Assembly: GCF_001425045.1 (NCBI RefSeq)
Contig: NZ_LMDJ01000031.1
Location: forward strand, 249,768-313,767
Reading direction: 5' to 3'
Source of the DNA: Massilia sp. Root351
GTDB taxonomy: Bacteria; Pseudomonadota; Gammaproteobacteria; Burkholderiales; Burkholderiaceae_D
Length of the DNA: 64,000 nucleotides
Position numbers and translations under genes: made by a program. Each line of letters starts with the position of its first letter. Positions within the stretch are counted from its first letter, which is position 1. Positions 30,840 through 41,101 of the stretch are shown here, one piece after another. Below the pieces are notes generated by a model, which was not told where the DNA came from, made no database searches, and saw only the letters and a program-made list of their open reading frames with translations.

Positions 30840-32126
30840 TCATAACCGGCCCCGCATGCCCAGCAGCGGTTCCAGCGCCCACTCGGCCAAGGTGCGCTGT
30901 TCCAGCACCAAAGTGGCGCCCAGCTGCATGCCGGGCATCAGGGCGCGCCGCTGGCCCGCGGCGCTGATCTGTTGCGCGTCGAGCCGGACGCGGACGCGGT
31001 AAACAGGTTCGGCCGCGCCCAGCGTGGGCATGCCGGGTGCGCCGGTGGCGGCCGTGGCGTGGCCGCCGGCGCGCTGCAGCTCGCCCAGCGGCGCGGTGGC
31101 CTGCGAAATTTCCCGCACCTGGCCAGTGAACTGGCCAAATTTCTGGTAGGGGAAGGCATCGTAGCGCAGCATCACGGCGGTGCCGGGACGGATGAAGCCG
31201 GCGGCGCGGGTGGGCACATACAGCTCCGCTTCCAGCGCGCTGTCCTGCGGCAGCAGGCTGGCCACGCGCTGGTCGGCCGTCACGGCCTGGCCCTGGTCGA
31301 GCACGATGGCTGCCACGCGGCCGGGCTGGTCGGCGCGCACCAGCAGTTCGCGCTGCGCTTCGCTCTCGCTGGCCGCCTGTTTCAGCGCTTCTATGTCGCG
31401 CTGCAACTGCGACGCTTCGCGGCCGCTTTGCAGCGGCAAGTCGGCGCGGCTGGCGGCCAGCGCACCGATGTCGCGCTGCAGCGCCAGGCGGGTCACTTCC
31501 AGCGCGGCGATGCGCGCTTGCTGTTCCACCAGTTCGGCAGCCTTGTCGCTGGCGGCGTTGCGCGGCACGGCGCCGTCGCGGGCGAGATCGGCGACGTTGC
31601 TGCTCACTTCACGCATGATCTGTACTTTTTCGCGGCGCAGCGCCAGTTCGCTGTCGAGCTGGCGCAAGCTGGCCTGGAGGTTGGCCAGGCGCTGCGCCAG
31701 CTCTGCGCCCCGGTTGCCGCGCTGTTGGCCTTGCTGTTCCAGTTCTTGCTGCAAATGGGCGATGCGCGCCTGCAGTGACTGGTTGATGGCCGCTTGGGTG
31801 GCGCCGCTGGCGCTGGTGCGCTCGCTTGACAGCAGATACAAGGGGTCGCCTGCGCGCACGGCCTGGCCTTCCCGCACGTACAGGCGGCTGATGACGCCGG
31901 CCTGCGGCGTGGCCAGGCGCACGCTGCCGCGTTCGGGCACCAGCATGCCGCTGACGGTTTCCTTGCGGGTGAAGCCGAAATTGAGGGCGAAGACGATGAT
32001 GGCCGCGACCAGCGCGCAAAAGAACAGCGTCAGCGCCGGGTAGCTCCAGGTGCGGGCAAGCACGACGGTGCCGTGAAATCTGTGGGTCTTGTGGGTAATG
32101 GCCTGTTGCCGGAACAGGCTATTCAT
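30840..32126 (-). CDS. HlyD/CvaA-type membrane fusion protein of the peptide exporter
   Basis: 428 residues. A short cytoplasmic N-terminus and one TM (about 30-50) precede a periplasmic adaptor: a lipoyl-like half (VRLATPQAGVISRLYVREGQ), a long Gln/Ala/Leu-rich coiled coil (about 110-260), and the second lipoyl half with beta barrel (VRADQPGRVAAIVLDQGQAV). It links the inner-membrane ABC transporter to an outer-membrane channel. It lies between the peptide gene and the transporter on the same strand. The region 350-370 is a Gly/Ala-rich loop. Confidence 0.9.
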   Translation of the reverse strand: MNSLFRQQAITHKTHRFHGTVVLARTWSYPALTLFFCALVAAIIVFALNFGFTRKETVSGMLVPERGSVRLATPQAGVISRLYVREGQAVRAGDPLYLLSSERTSASGATQAAINQSLQARIAHLQQELEQQGQQRGNRGAELAQRLANLQASLRQLDSELALRREKVQIMREVSSNVADLARDGAVPRNAASDKAAELVEQQARIAALEVTRLALQRDIGALAASRADLPLQSGREASQLQRDIEALKQAASESEAQRELLVRADQPGRVAAIVLDQGQAVTADQRVASLLPQDSALEAELYVPTRAAGFIRPGTAVMLRYDAFPYQKFGQFTGQVREISQATAPLGELQRAGGHATAATGAPGMPTLGAAEPVYRVRVRLDAQQISAAGQRRALMPGMQLGATLVLEQRTLAEWALEPLLGMRGRL

Positions 32127-32155
32127 ACGCGGATGCCATAAAATGTGCGGGGTTG

Positions 32156-32183
32156 AGCCGGACTGCCCGAGGGCGGCCCGGCT
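32156..32183 (-). other. Stable hairpin between peptide gene and HlyD gene
   Basis: 13-bp stem 32156-32168 / 32171-32183 with one mismatch and one G-T pair; the apex opens to a CGAG loop. On the transcribed (minus) strand no T run follows. It could stabilise the upstream peptide mRNA after processing or reduce readthrough into the export genes. Confidence 0.55.
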
Positions 32184-32229
32184 GGTGTTGAACGCGCTGG
32201 CTGGCTAGGCTGGCTGGCGCGCTGCGTGC

Positions 32230-32409
32230 TTAGGCCTTGGCGGCGACCGTGATGGTGGCTGCCGCGTACGGCACCAGGTCATGGCCCAGTTCCGGCGCGC
32301 CGGCGACTGCGGTCACTTCAGCGGTGGACAGTTCGCGCATGGCGGTGGTGGCCACCGGCGCGGCGTTGGTCGAGAAGGCGCTGCTCAGTACGGAGAAGAT
32401 CGATTGCAT
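32230..32409 (-). CDS. Secreted peptide precursor with double-glycine-type (GA) leader
   Basis: 59 residues from ATG 32409, which has AAGGAG seven bases upstream. The sequence MRELSTAEVTAVAGA (24-38) fits the double-glycine leader pattern (Leu, Glu, Val at the usual spacing, ending Gly-Ala) recognised by C39 proteases. Cleavage after Ala38 would free a 21-residue peptide starting PELGHDLVPYAA and ending Lys-Ala. It has no Cys, so no disulfide or lanthionine bridge is expected, and no modifying enzyme gene is nearby. A longer in-frame start (32472) lies upstream of the ribosome site. Regulator upstream, exporter genes downstream. It may be a signal, a bacteriocin or a surface peptide; sequence does not decide. 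Confidence 0.75.
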   Translation of the reverse strand: MQSIFSVLSSAFSTNAAPVATTAMRELSTAEVTAVAGAPELGHDLVPYAAATITVAAKA

Positions 32410-32447
32410 GGTGTACTCCTTAAAAAACGACGATGGGAACTGCTCGG

Positions 32448-32475
32448 AAAACAGATGTGCGTTGCGGCGCATCTG
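32448..32475 (-). terminator. Hairpin plus T run between regulator and peptide gene (possible attenuator)
   Basis: On the minus strand CAGATGCGC (32475-32467), loop CGCAAC, GCACATCTG (32460-32452), then TTTT (32451-32448). It lies after the regulator stop and before the peptide ribosome site, so it could set the ratio of regulator to peptide transcripts. The stem contains one G-T pair and the T run is short. Confidence 0.5.
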
Positions 32476-32502
32476 CGAAACTGCTGCTACAAAACATGTT
32501 GT

Positions 32503-35500
32503 TCATGGGCTAGCCTTGCCGGCGGACGCGGCCAGTGCGCGCACATAATGCGTTTCCTGGTAAGCGATGCGCTGCAGCCTGGCTTTTTGTTCCGCCACCG
32601 CCGCAGCGTTGCCGGTGCACAGGTGCGCACGCACGTGGGGGGCCAGCAATGCGTAGTCGAAACTGTGTTCGGCCAAGCTGCCCAGCACTTGCTGCGCCTT
32701 GAGGCAGGCGGCGCGCGCCGCCTCGCCATCGCCCGCCGCGCGCTCCAGGTCCGCCTGCATCAGCAGCGCGGTCGCCAGCGGCGGCACCGGCTGGGTGGTT
32801 TTTTTGTTGCTCTCGTATAGCTGTTCCAGAATGGCGGTGGCGTCGGCCAGGTTGCGCCGCGCATCGCCCAGTTTGCCGAGCTGGAGCTGGGTGGTGGCCA
32901 GCGCCTGCTGAGCCAAGGCGGTGACCTGCAGCATGCGGTCGGTGGGCGGCTTCCGGTCGGGCGAGGGCAGCGAGGCCAGCTTTTCACGCAGCGCCAACTG
33001 TTTCGGCAGGCTCTCGGCTGCGTTGCCCAGTTCGCTGTCCAGCGCGTACAGTTTGCTTTGCGCCGCGTACAGGTTGACCTGCCAGTGGCGGTTGCTGGCG
33101 TCCAGCTTGACCACCTCGCGCATCAGGCTTTCGGCGTTGCGCAGTTTGACGCGCGCCTCGTGCTGTTGTCCCATCGCCAGCAGCAGTTCGCTCTGGAATG
33201 CCATGGCGTTGGCGATGCGATAGGTCCACAGCGCGTCGCTCGGGGCGGATGAATGCAGCGGCAGCAGCAGTTCTTCCTCGCGCTGGTAGAGCGCTTTGGC
33301 TTCGTTCAGCAGGCCCAGCTTGCTTTTCGCGTCCGCCAGCCAGGACAGGGTGTTGGACAGGTCGGCCGGCAATTTGGGGTGGCCGGGCTGCGCGGCCAGC
33401 GCCTTCTGCTTGAGCTGTACGGAACTGTCGAACGAGTCGGCGGCGGCCGCGTAGTTGCCGCGCCGCATGGCGAGCGCGCCGAGGTTGCTGTGTGCATACG
33501 ATTGCTCGATCCAGCTCTCGCTGTCGTCGGGCGCGGCCGCGGCCAGGCTGTCGCTGTGCAGCCGGTATTCGATGAAGAACTTTTCGGCCGGTTCCAGTTC
33601 CCCCCGCAGCAGATGGATCTGGCCCTGGTAGAAGGCATTGGCGCCCAGCGCCTTGTACAGCGCCTTGGGATCGGTGTCGGTGTGCTGCAGGCGGAGCAGG
33701 ATGGCGTGCGCCGCCTGCAAGGCTTCGGTGGCGTTGGTCAGGTTGGAGCGCGCGATATTCACCTCGGCGATCACATGCAGCGCCTTGGCGCGTTGCGACA
33801 GCGTGGTCGGGCCGGCATCGGTGTTCTGGGCCGAGGACAGGTAGGCCAGCGCGCGGCCGCTGATGCCATCGAGCAGGTCCAGCCGGCCCAGCGGACGCAA
33901 TTTCTCGACGAATTCGCCCAGCATATAGCTCATCAGGCCTTCGGCCTCGGTGCGCTGCTGCTCGGCGTCGCGCTCGGCGTTGCGGGCGGCGATGCCCAAG
34001 ATCACGGCCAGTATCGCCAGCAGGGTCACGCCCGCCATCATGGCCACCTTGATGCGTTCGGCCAGCTTGACCCCTTGCACCGAGACGCGCACGTATTCCT
34101 GTTCCAGCGGCGCCAGCGTGAAACCGTCCAGGTCCAGGAGCGCGCGCGCCTGGTTGACCTGGCTGCCGCGCGGCAGCAGCAGGTCGCGCGGGCGGCCGGC
34201 GGCGGCCCAGCGTTCGGCGTCGTAGCCGATGCGGGTGCGCACCTGCAGCGCGTGGCGGTGCTGTTCGATCCAGTCGGCCACGCGCGGCCAGCGCCGCAGC
34301 AGCGCCTCATGGGTGACGCCGAAGCTGGCTACGTCGCTGGCCAGCTCGCTGACGAACAGGCGCGCCTCGACCAGCGCGCGCACCAGCGCCTGCGCCTCGG
34401 CACCGTGCAGCGAGGACCAGGCGGCGCGCCGCGCGGTGACCGCGCCTTGCTCTTCGGACAGGTCGACCAGCAGCGACAGCACATGCGGCAGGGCCGCCCG
34501 CTGCGACGGTTCCAGCGCCTCCACCACCTGTTCGGCGCGCGCGGCAATGGCGCCGTCGATGCCGCCCAGCTGCTCGAACACGGCAAAGCGCAGCATGCCG
34601 TCCTCGCTGCGCTGGCGGTACAGCTCGTTAAGGCAATACTGTAGCAAAGGCAAGGTATCCGGACTGCCGCGCGCGGCGTCGCACAGCACGTCGTCCAGGC
34701 TGGCGCCGCTGACCGGGTCCTGCTCGAAGCGCAGCTGGGCGGCGCGCGCGGGCTGGCGCACGATCTGGGCGATGTCCGCCCCTTCCGGCGGGCTGAGGTC
34801 GAAATGGCCGCCGCGCGCCTTGAGCGCCATCAGCGCGGGCAGGGCGATCACGTCCGGGTAGAAATCATTGCGGCAGGCCAGCATTACCAGCACGGCGCCG
34901 GAGCGGGCCAGTTGCTCGAGTAATGCAATAAAGCGGGCGCGGGTCTCGTCGTTCATGCCGGGCGCGCGGAAAATCGCTTCCAGGCGGTCGACAAACAGGC
35001 CCACGCGCGGGCGGCGGCCGCCCAGCTGCAGGCGCTCGATTACCGCCTCGCTGTGCGCGCCCTCCAGGCGCTTGGCCAGCGCCTCGGCGTTGTCGCCGCT
35101 GAACATCAGCTTGCCGTCCAGCTCGGTATCCAGCAGCACGGCGGCCAGCGCCTGGAACAGGCCGCCTTCTGCCAGGTCGGCGCAATCGAGGTACAGCGTG
35201 CATTCCAGCGCCACCGGTTCGGCCACGCTGCTCAGGCTTTTCATCAGTTGCGGCAGCAGGCCGGCCCGCACCAGCGAGGTTTTGCCGGAACCGGACGGGC
35301 CCAGCACCAGGGCCATGGCGCAGCCGGAGGTGGTTTGCTTGCGCACCAGGTCGCGCAGCTGGGCCACGGCCTGCATCCTGCCGAAGAAGACCGCGGCGTG
35401 ATTTTCCTGGAACGCTTCCAGGCCGCGGAAGGGGGAGCCTTGCAGCCAGCCGCCTTCATCAGCGGCAACATTGGCGACCACGGCCGCGATGGCGCGGTAG

Positions 35501-35787
35501 CCACGCTTGCGGATGGTCTCGATGAAGCGCGGGTCCGTACTCGAATCGCCGAGTGCGCGGCGCAGCTGCGTGATGGCTTTATGGACCGGATTGTCGCCCA
35601 GTTCCATATTGCCCCAACAGGCTTGCAGCAGCTCTTCGGCCGGGATTACGGCACCGGCATGACGGCACAAATAGCGCAGAACATCCATCGCACGTGGTTC
35701 CAGCTGACTACTTTCGTTTCCATTATGCAACGTATTGCTGTCTGGATTGATTTGCCATTCGCCGAAGCGAAAGCCCCTGTCGCTCAT
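32503..35787 (-). CDS. Membrane-bound transcriptional regulator: winged helix, STAND ATPase, TM, TPR-like repeats
   Basis: 1094 residues. Residues 1-105 are an OmpR/CadC-type DNA-binding winged helix (FRFGEWQINPDSNTLHNGNE, then VHKAITQLRRALGD and IETIRKRGYRAIA). Residues 115-500 are an nSTAND1-like ATPase: SPFRGLEAFQENHAAVFFGR, Walker A GPSGSGKTS (163-171), Walker B GLFVDRLEAIF around D267. One hydrophobic helix spans about 580-602. The remaining 490 residues are alpha-helical with TPR-like repeats. With the DNA-binding end inside, the repeats would face the periplasm, as in CadC-type receptors. It sits 93 bp before the peptide gene and is divergent from the P-47-like gene, so both are candidate targets. 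Confidence 0.88.
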   Translation of the reverse strand: MSDRGFRFGEWQINPDSNTLHNGNESSQLEPRAMDVLRYLCRHAGAVIPAEELLQACWGNMELGDNPVHKAITQLRRALGDSSTDPRFIETIRKRGYRAIAAVVANVAADEGGWLQGSPFRGLEAFQENHAAVFFGRMQAVAQLRDLVRKQTTSGCAMALVLGPSGSGKTSLVRAGLLPQLMKSLSSVAEPVALECTLYLDCADLAEGGLFQALAAVLLDTELDGKLMFSGDNAEALAKRLEGAHSEAVIERLQLGGRRPRVGLFVDRLEAIFRAPGMNDETRARFIALLEQLARSGAVLVMLACRNDFYPDVIALPALMALKARGGHFDLSPPEGADIAQIVRQPARAAQLRFEQDPVSGASLDDVLCDAARGSPDTLPLLQYCLNELYRQRSEDGMLRFAVFEQLGGIDGAIAARAEQVVEALEPSQRAALPHVLSLLVDLSEEQGAVTARRAAWSSLHGAEAQALVRALVEARLFVSELASDVASFGVTHEALLRRWPRVADWIEQHRHALQVRTRIGYDAERWAAAGRPRDLLLPRGSQVNQARALLDLDGFTLAPLEQEYVRVSVQGVKLAERIKVAMMAGVTLLAILAVILGIAARNAERDAEQQRTEAEGLMSYMLGEFVEKLRPLGRLDLLDGISGRALAYLSSAQNTDAGPTTLSQRAKALHVIAEVNIARSNLTNATEALQAAHAILLRLQHTDTDPKALYKALGANAFYQGQIHLLRGELEPAEKFFIEYRLHSDSLAAAAPDDSESWIEQSYAHSNLGALAMRRGNYAAAADSFDSSVQLKQKALAAQPGHPKLPADLSNTLSWLADAKSKLGLLNEAKALYQREEELLLPLHSSAPSDALWTYRIANAMAFQSELLLAMGQQHEARVKLRNAESLMREVVKLDASNRHWQVNLYAAQSKLYALDSELGNAAESLPKQLALREKLASLPSPDRKPPTDRMLQVTALAQQALATTQLQLGKLGDARRNLADATAILEQLYESNKKTTQPVPPLATALLMQADLERAAGDGEAARAACLKAQQVLGSLAEHSFDYALLAPHVRAHLCTGNAAAVAEQKARLQRIAYQETHYVRALAASAGKASP

Positions 35788-35809
35788 TGTGCTGCCTATG
35801 ATCAGATTA

Positions 35810-35824
35810 ATTTTTGATAAAAAT
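35810..35824. promoter_or_regulatory. AT-rich palindrome in the regulator / P-47-like divergent promoter region
   Basis: ATTTTT-GAT-AAAAAT within the 149-bp AT-rich stretch 35788-35936, 23 bp from the regulator start codon. Candidate autoregulatory operator; inference only. Confidence 0.35.
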
Positions 35825-35936
35825 CAATGCCTTACGTATCCGGAAGAATTCAGGAAGGCGCCGGAAGGTAATCAACATTACAGTACATTCATGCAATCAG
35901 GCTAGATATTAGCATTTCCTCAAGAAAGAATATAAG

Positions 35937-37637
35937 ATGTCAAATGTATCCATGTTTACCTTTAGCAACGCCGTCGAAGCCGGAGGCATGCGCACGCTAA
36001 GCCTCCCGCCGCAGGGTTCGGCTTTGCACGCGCCGGCAGCGTTGGGCGGCTACGATCTGGTCTGGGCGCTGGCGCCGGAAACCCTGCGGGCCCAGCTTTT
36101 CGGCTTGCAAAAGGCGGGCAAGCTGCCGTCCGAAGTTCTGGTTGGTAACCTTGAAGCGGCGGGCCTGATGATAGGCGGGCCGGACGCCGACCGGGTCCGC
36201 CTGGCGGTCCCGCACCTGACGCTGGACGCCGGCGCGCCGCGCAATGCCAGCCTGGAATTGCTGTTTACAAGCGGAAACATGAGTTTTTATGACGGCACGG
36301 TCAATCGCGCCAACGTGCGCAAGCAGTCTGTTGCAGGGTGGAAACTGACTTTCAATGTCAAGCTGCAGTTGGAACCGGTCGCCCTCGGCGACGCCATGAA
36401 GGACGCCAGCCCGGACTGCGCCCGGGCGCTCATGCGTTTTGACGACACGCGCTACCGCCTGCACGCGCTGGCGCTGGATTTCGACCATGGCGACCTGCTG
36501 CACGCCGATCCGGCGCGCACCCGCCTCGGCACCGACGATCCGGTTCTGGCTGGCAATTTTGTCAACGCCATCGGCGCCTGGCTGCGCGGTCTGGCCGACA
36601 CCGGCACGCCGTTTGTGCTCGGCTACGCCGCCGTGCGCGCCTGCCCGGGCGAGGATGCGCTGAGCAGGCTGCAGGCCGGCAGCGTCAGCGTGGCGGCGGC
36701 GGGCACGTTGAACTTGCTGCACATGCTGGGCCGCAAGGCCAGCTCGGACGGCCGTGGCGCCGCCGGCGGGCCCGGCCTGGCGACGCTGCGCCCTGGCTAT
36801 GCGCCTGGCTGCGCCGCCCGCGCCGTACTGTCGCGCGACGTGTTTTTCAAGCGTTTCCTGAAGCCGCTGCTGATCGAGCCCATCCAGCAGCGCCTGACCC
36901 AGTTGCCGGACTACCGCAACCTGCGCGTGGCGCCGGACGGCGCGCTGAACCGCGAAGAGTCGTTCAATGAGAAATCCGGCGTGTCGGCCACCATGGACAA
37001 TGCCGCGCGCGCCGTGTTCGTGCCCAACGCCAGCGGCTGGGGCTACCGCGACCACGTGCTGCTGCATTGGCGCGAAGGCAACCGCCTGTCCCACGTGCGG
37101 GAGTCGGAGCAAGACCTGCAGTTCAGCGTCACGGTGTCCACCCAGCCCGACAGCATGGGCGTGCCGCGCCTGACGGTTGACCTGTACAGCTCGCTGATGC
37201 GCTACGAGTGGGACCGCGCCAGCCAGAAGATGGCGCTGTTCAACCGCAAGGTCAACCTGGGCAAGGGCTGGGCCCGCTGCACCATGCACTGGGCGATGCG
37301 GCTGCAGTTCGTGGCCGACGACCATGGCGCGATCCGCGTGACGGTGACCCCCAAGCGTTCCCCGGCAGCGACTGATTCGGGCGTGGTGGGCATGTATATG
37401 GTGTCCGATGCGCTGGGCCACCTGCTTAATATGAATAAGCTGAGCAACGAATGGGAAGGCAATCCCGCCAGCCTGGCGGTACTGCAGCAGGAAGTAGTGG
37501 CCGGGTTCGGCGAAGCGGCGACCGGCTTGTTCAACCAGATGGCCGGCCAGCTGGTGCTGCCAACCGGCCCGCAGCCCGGCTGCCGCCGCGTCCAGTTGAA
37601 CGAGGACGGCAATATCGAGCTGGATCTGGGCTGGTAA
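35937..37637 (+). CDS. TULIP/P-47-like protein of unknown function
   Basis: 566 residues, no signal peptide and no membrane helix. The pattern GGYDLVWALAPETLRAQL near the N-terminus, followed by long beta-rich stretches and ALDFDHGDLLHADP before a helix VLAGNFVNAIGAWLRGL, resembles the Clostridium P-47/OrfX family, which has TULIP (lipid-binding-like) folds. That assignment is by pattern only. P-47 genes often accompany toxin genes, but here no toxin is adjacent; the neighbour is the peptide-system regulator. The ribosome site (AAGAAAG) is weak, and ATG 35952 is an alternative start. A shared terminator follows at 37692. Confidence 0.55.
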   Translation: MSNVSMFTFSNAVEAGGMRTLSLPPQGSALHAPAALGGYDLVWALAPETLRAQLFGLQKAGKLPSEVLVGNLEAAGLMIGGPDADRVRLAVPHLTLDAGAPRNASLELLFTSGNMSFYDGTVNRANVRKQSVAGWKLTFNVKLQLEPVALGDAMKDASPDCARALMRFDDTRYRLHALALDFDHGDLLHADPARTRLGTDDPVLAGNFVNAIGAWLRGLADTGTPFVLGYAAVRACPGEDALSRLQAGSVSVAAAGTLNLLHMLGRKASSDGRGAAGGPGLATLRPGYAPGCAARAVLSRDVFFKRFLKPLLIEPIQQRLTQLPDYRNLRVAPDGALNREESFNEKSGVSATMDNAARAVFVPNASGWGYRDHVLLHWREGNRLSHVRESEQDLQFSVTVSTQPDSMGVPRLTVDLYSSLMRYEWDRASQKMALFNRKVNLGKGWARCTMHWAMRLQFVADDHGAIRVTVTPKRSPAATDSGVVGMYMVSDALGHLLNMNKLSNEWEGNPASLAVLQQEVVAGFGEAATGLFNQMAGQLVLPTGPQPGCRRVQLNEDGNIELDLGW

Positions 37638-37691
37638 GGCTGGCCGGTTGGGGCGCGCAGCGCCCAACCCGCCCCACGGTGGCCATCACGC

Positions 37692-37721
37692 CAAAAAAAA
37701 CCCGGCAGCGCCGGGTTTTTT
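37692..37721. terminator. Bidirectional intrinsic terminator
   Basis: CCCGGC (37701-37706), loop AGC, GCCGGG (37710-37715), flanked by A8 on the left and T6 on the right. It can end both the P-47-like gene (plus) and the gcv operon (minus). Confidence 0.9.
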
Positions 37722-37729
37722 GCTTGCGG

Positions 37730-40621
<2,892 letters not shown>

Positions 40622-40680
40622 GATATTGGGCGCGGGCAGAAAAAAGGGCCAGCGGAATGCTGGCCCGGGGACATGCGGAA

Positions 40681-41064
40681 TTAAGCGTCGGTGGTCTTGC
40701 CGTAGGCTGCTGCGTCGAGCAGGCCGTTGATGGCGCCGGCGTCGGCTGGCTTGATCTTGAACAGCCAGGCGGCGTAAGCGTCGGTGTTGATGGACTCAGG
40801 GGCATCGACCACGGCGTCGTTTACGGCAACGACTTCGCCGGCGATCGGTGCGTAGATGTCGGAAGCGGCTTTTACCGATTCCACCACGGCTGCGTCGTCG
40901 CCGGCGCCGTAGGTGGTGCCGACTTTCGGCAGTTCGACGAACACGATATCGCCCAGTGCGTCCTGCGCGAACTCGGTGATGCCGACGGTCACGGTGCCGT
41001 CAGCTTCAGCGCGCACCCACTCGTGGGACTCGGTGTACTTCAGGTCTGCAGGAATATTGCTCAT
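40681..41064 (-). CDS. gcvH: Glycine cleavage system H protein
   Basis: 127 residues. Carries the lipoyl group on Lys65 in DDAAVVESVKAASDIYAPIA, which shuttles between GcvP, GcvT and the lipoamide dehydrogenase (not in this window). Start MSNIPADLKYTESHEWV is typical. Spacing to gcvT is 37 bp. Confidence 0.97.
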   Translation of the reverse strand: MSNIPADLKYTESHEWVRAEADGTVTVGITEFAQDALGDIVFVELPKVGTTYGAGDDAAVVESVKAASDIYAPIAGEVVAVNDAVVDAPESINTDAYAAWLFKIKPADAGAINGLLDAAAYGKTTDA

Positions 41065-41101
41065 GTGTGGCTCCAGTTGGTTATGTTCTTAAGGATTGGG
41101 G

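Noticed and set aside
33253..34644. A 463-codon plus-strand frame across the STAND regulator
   Set aside because: Shadow frame with Arg/Gln/His bias; the minus frame carries coherent domains.
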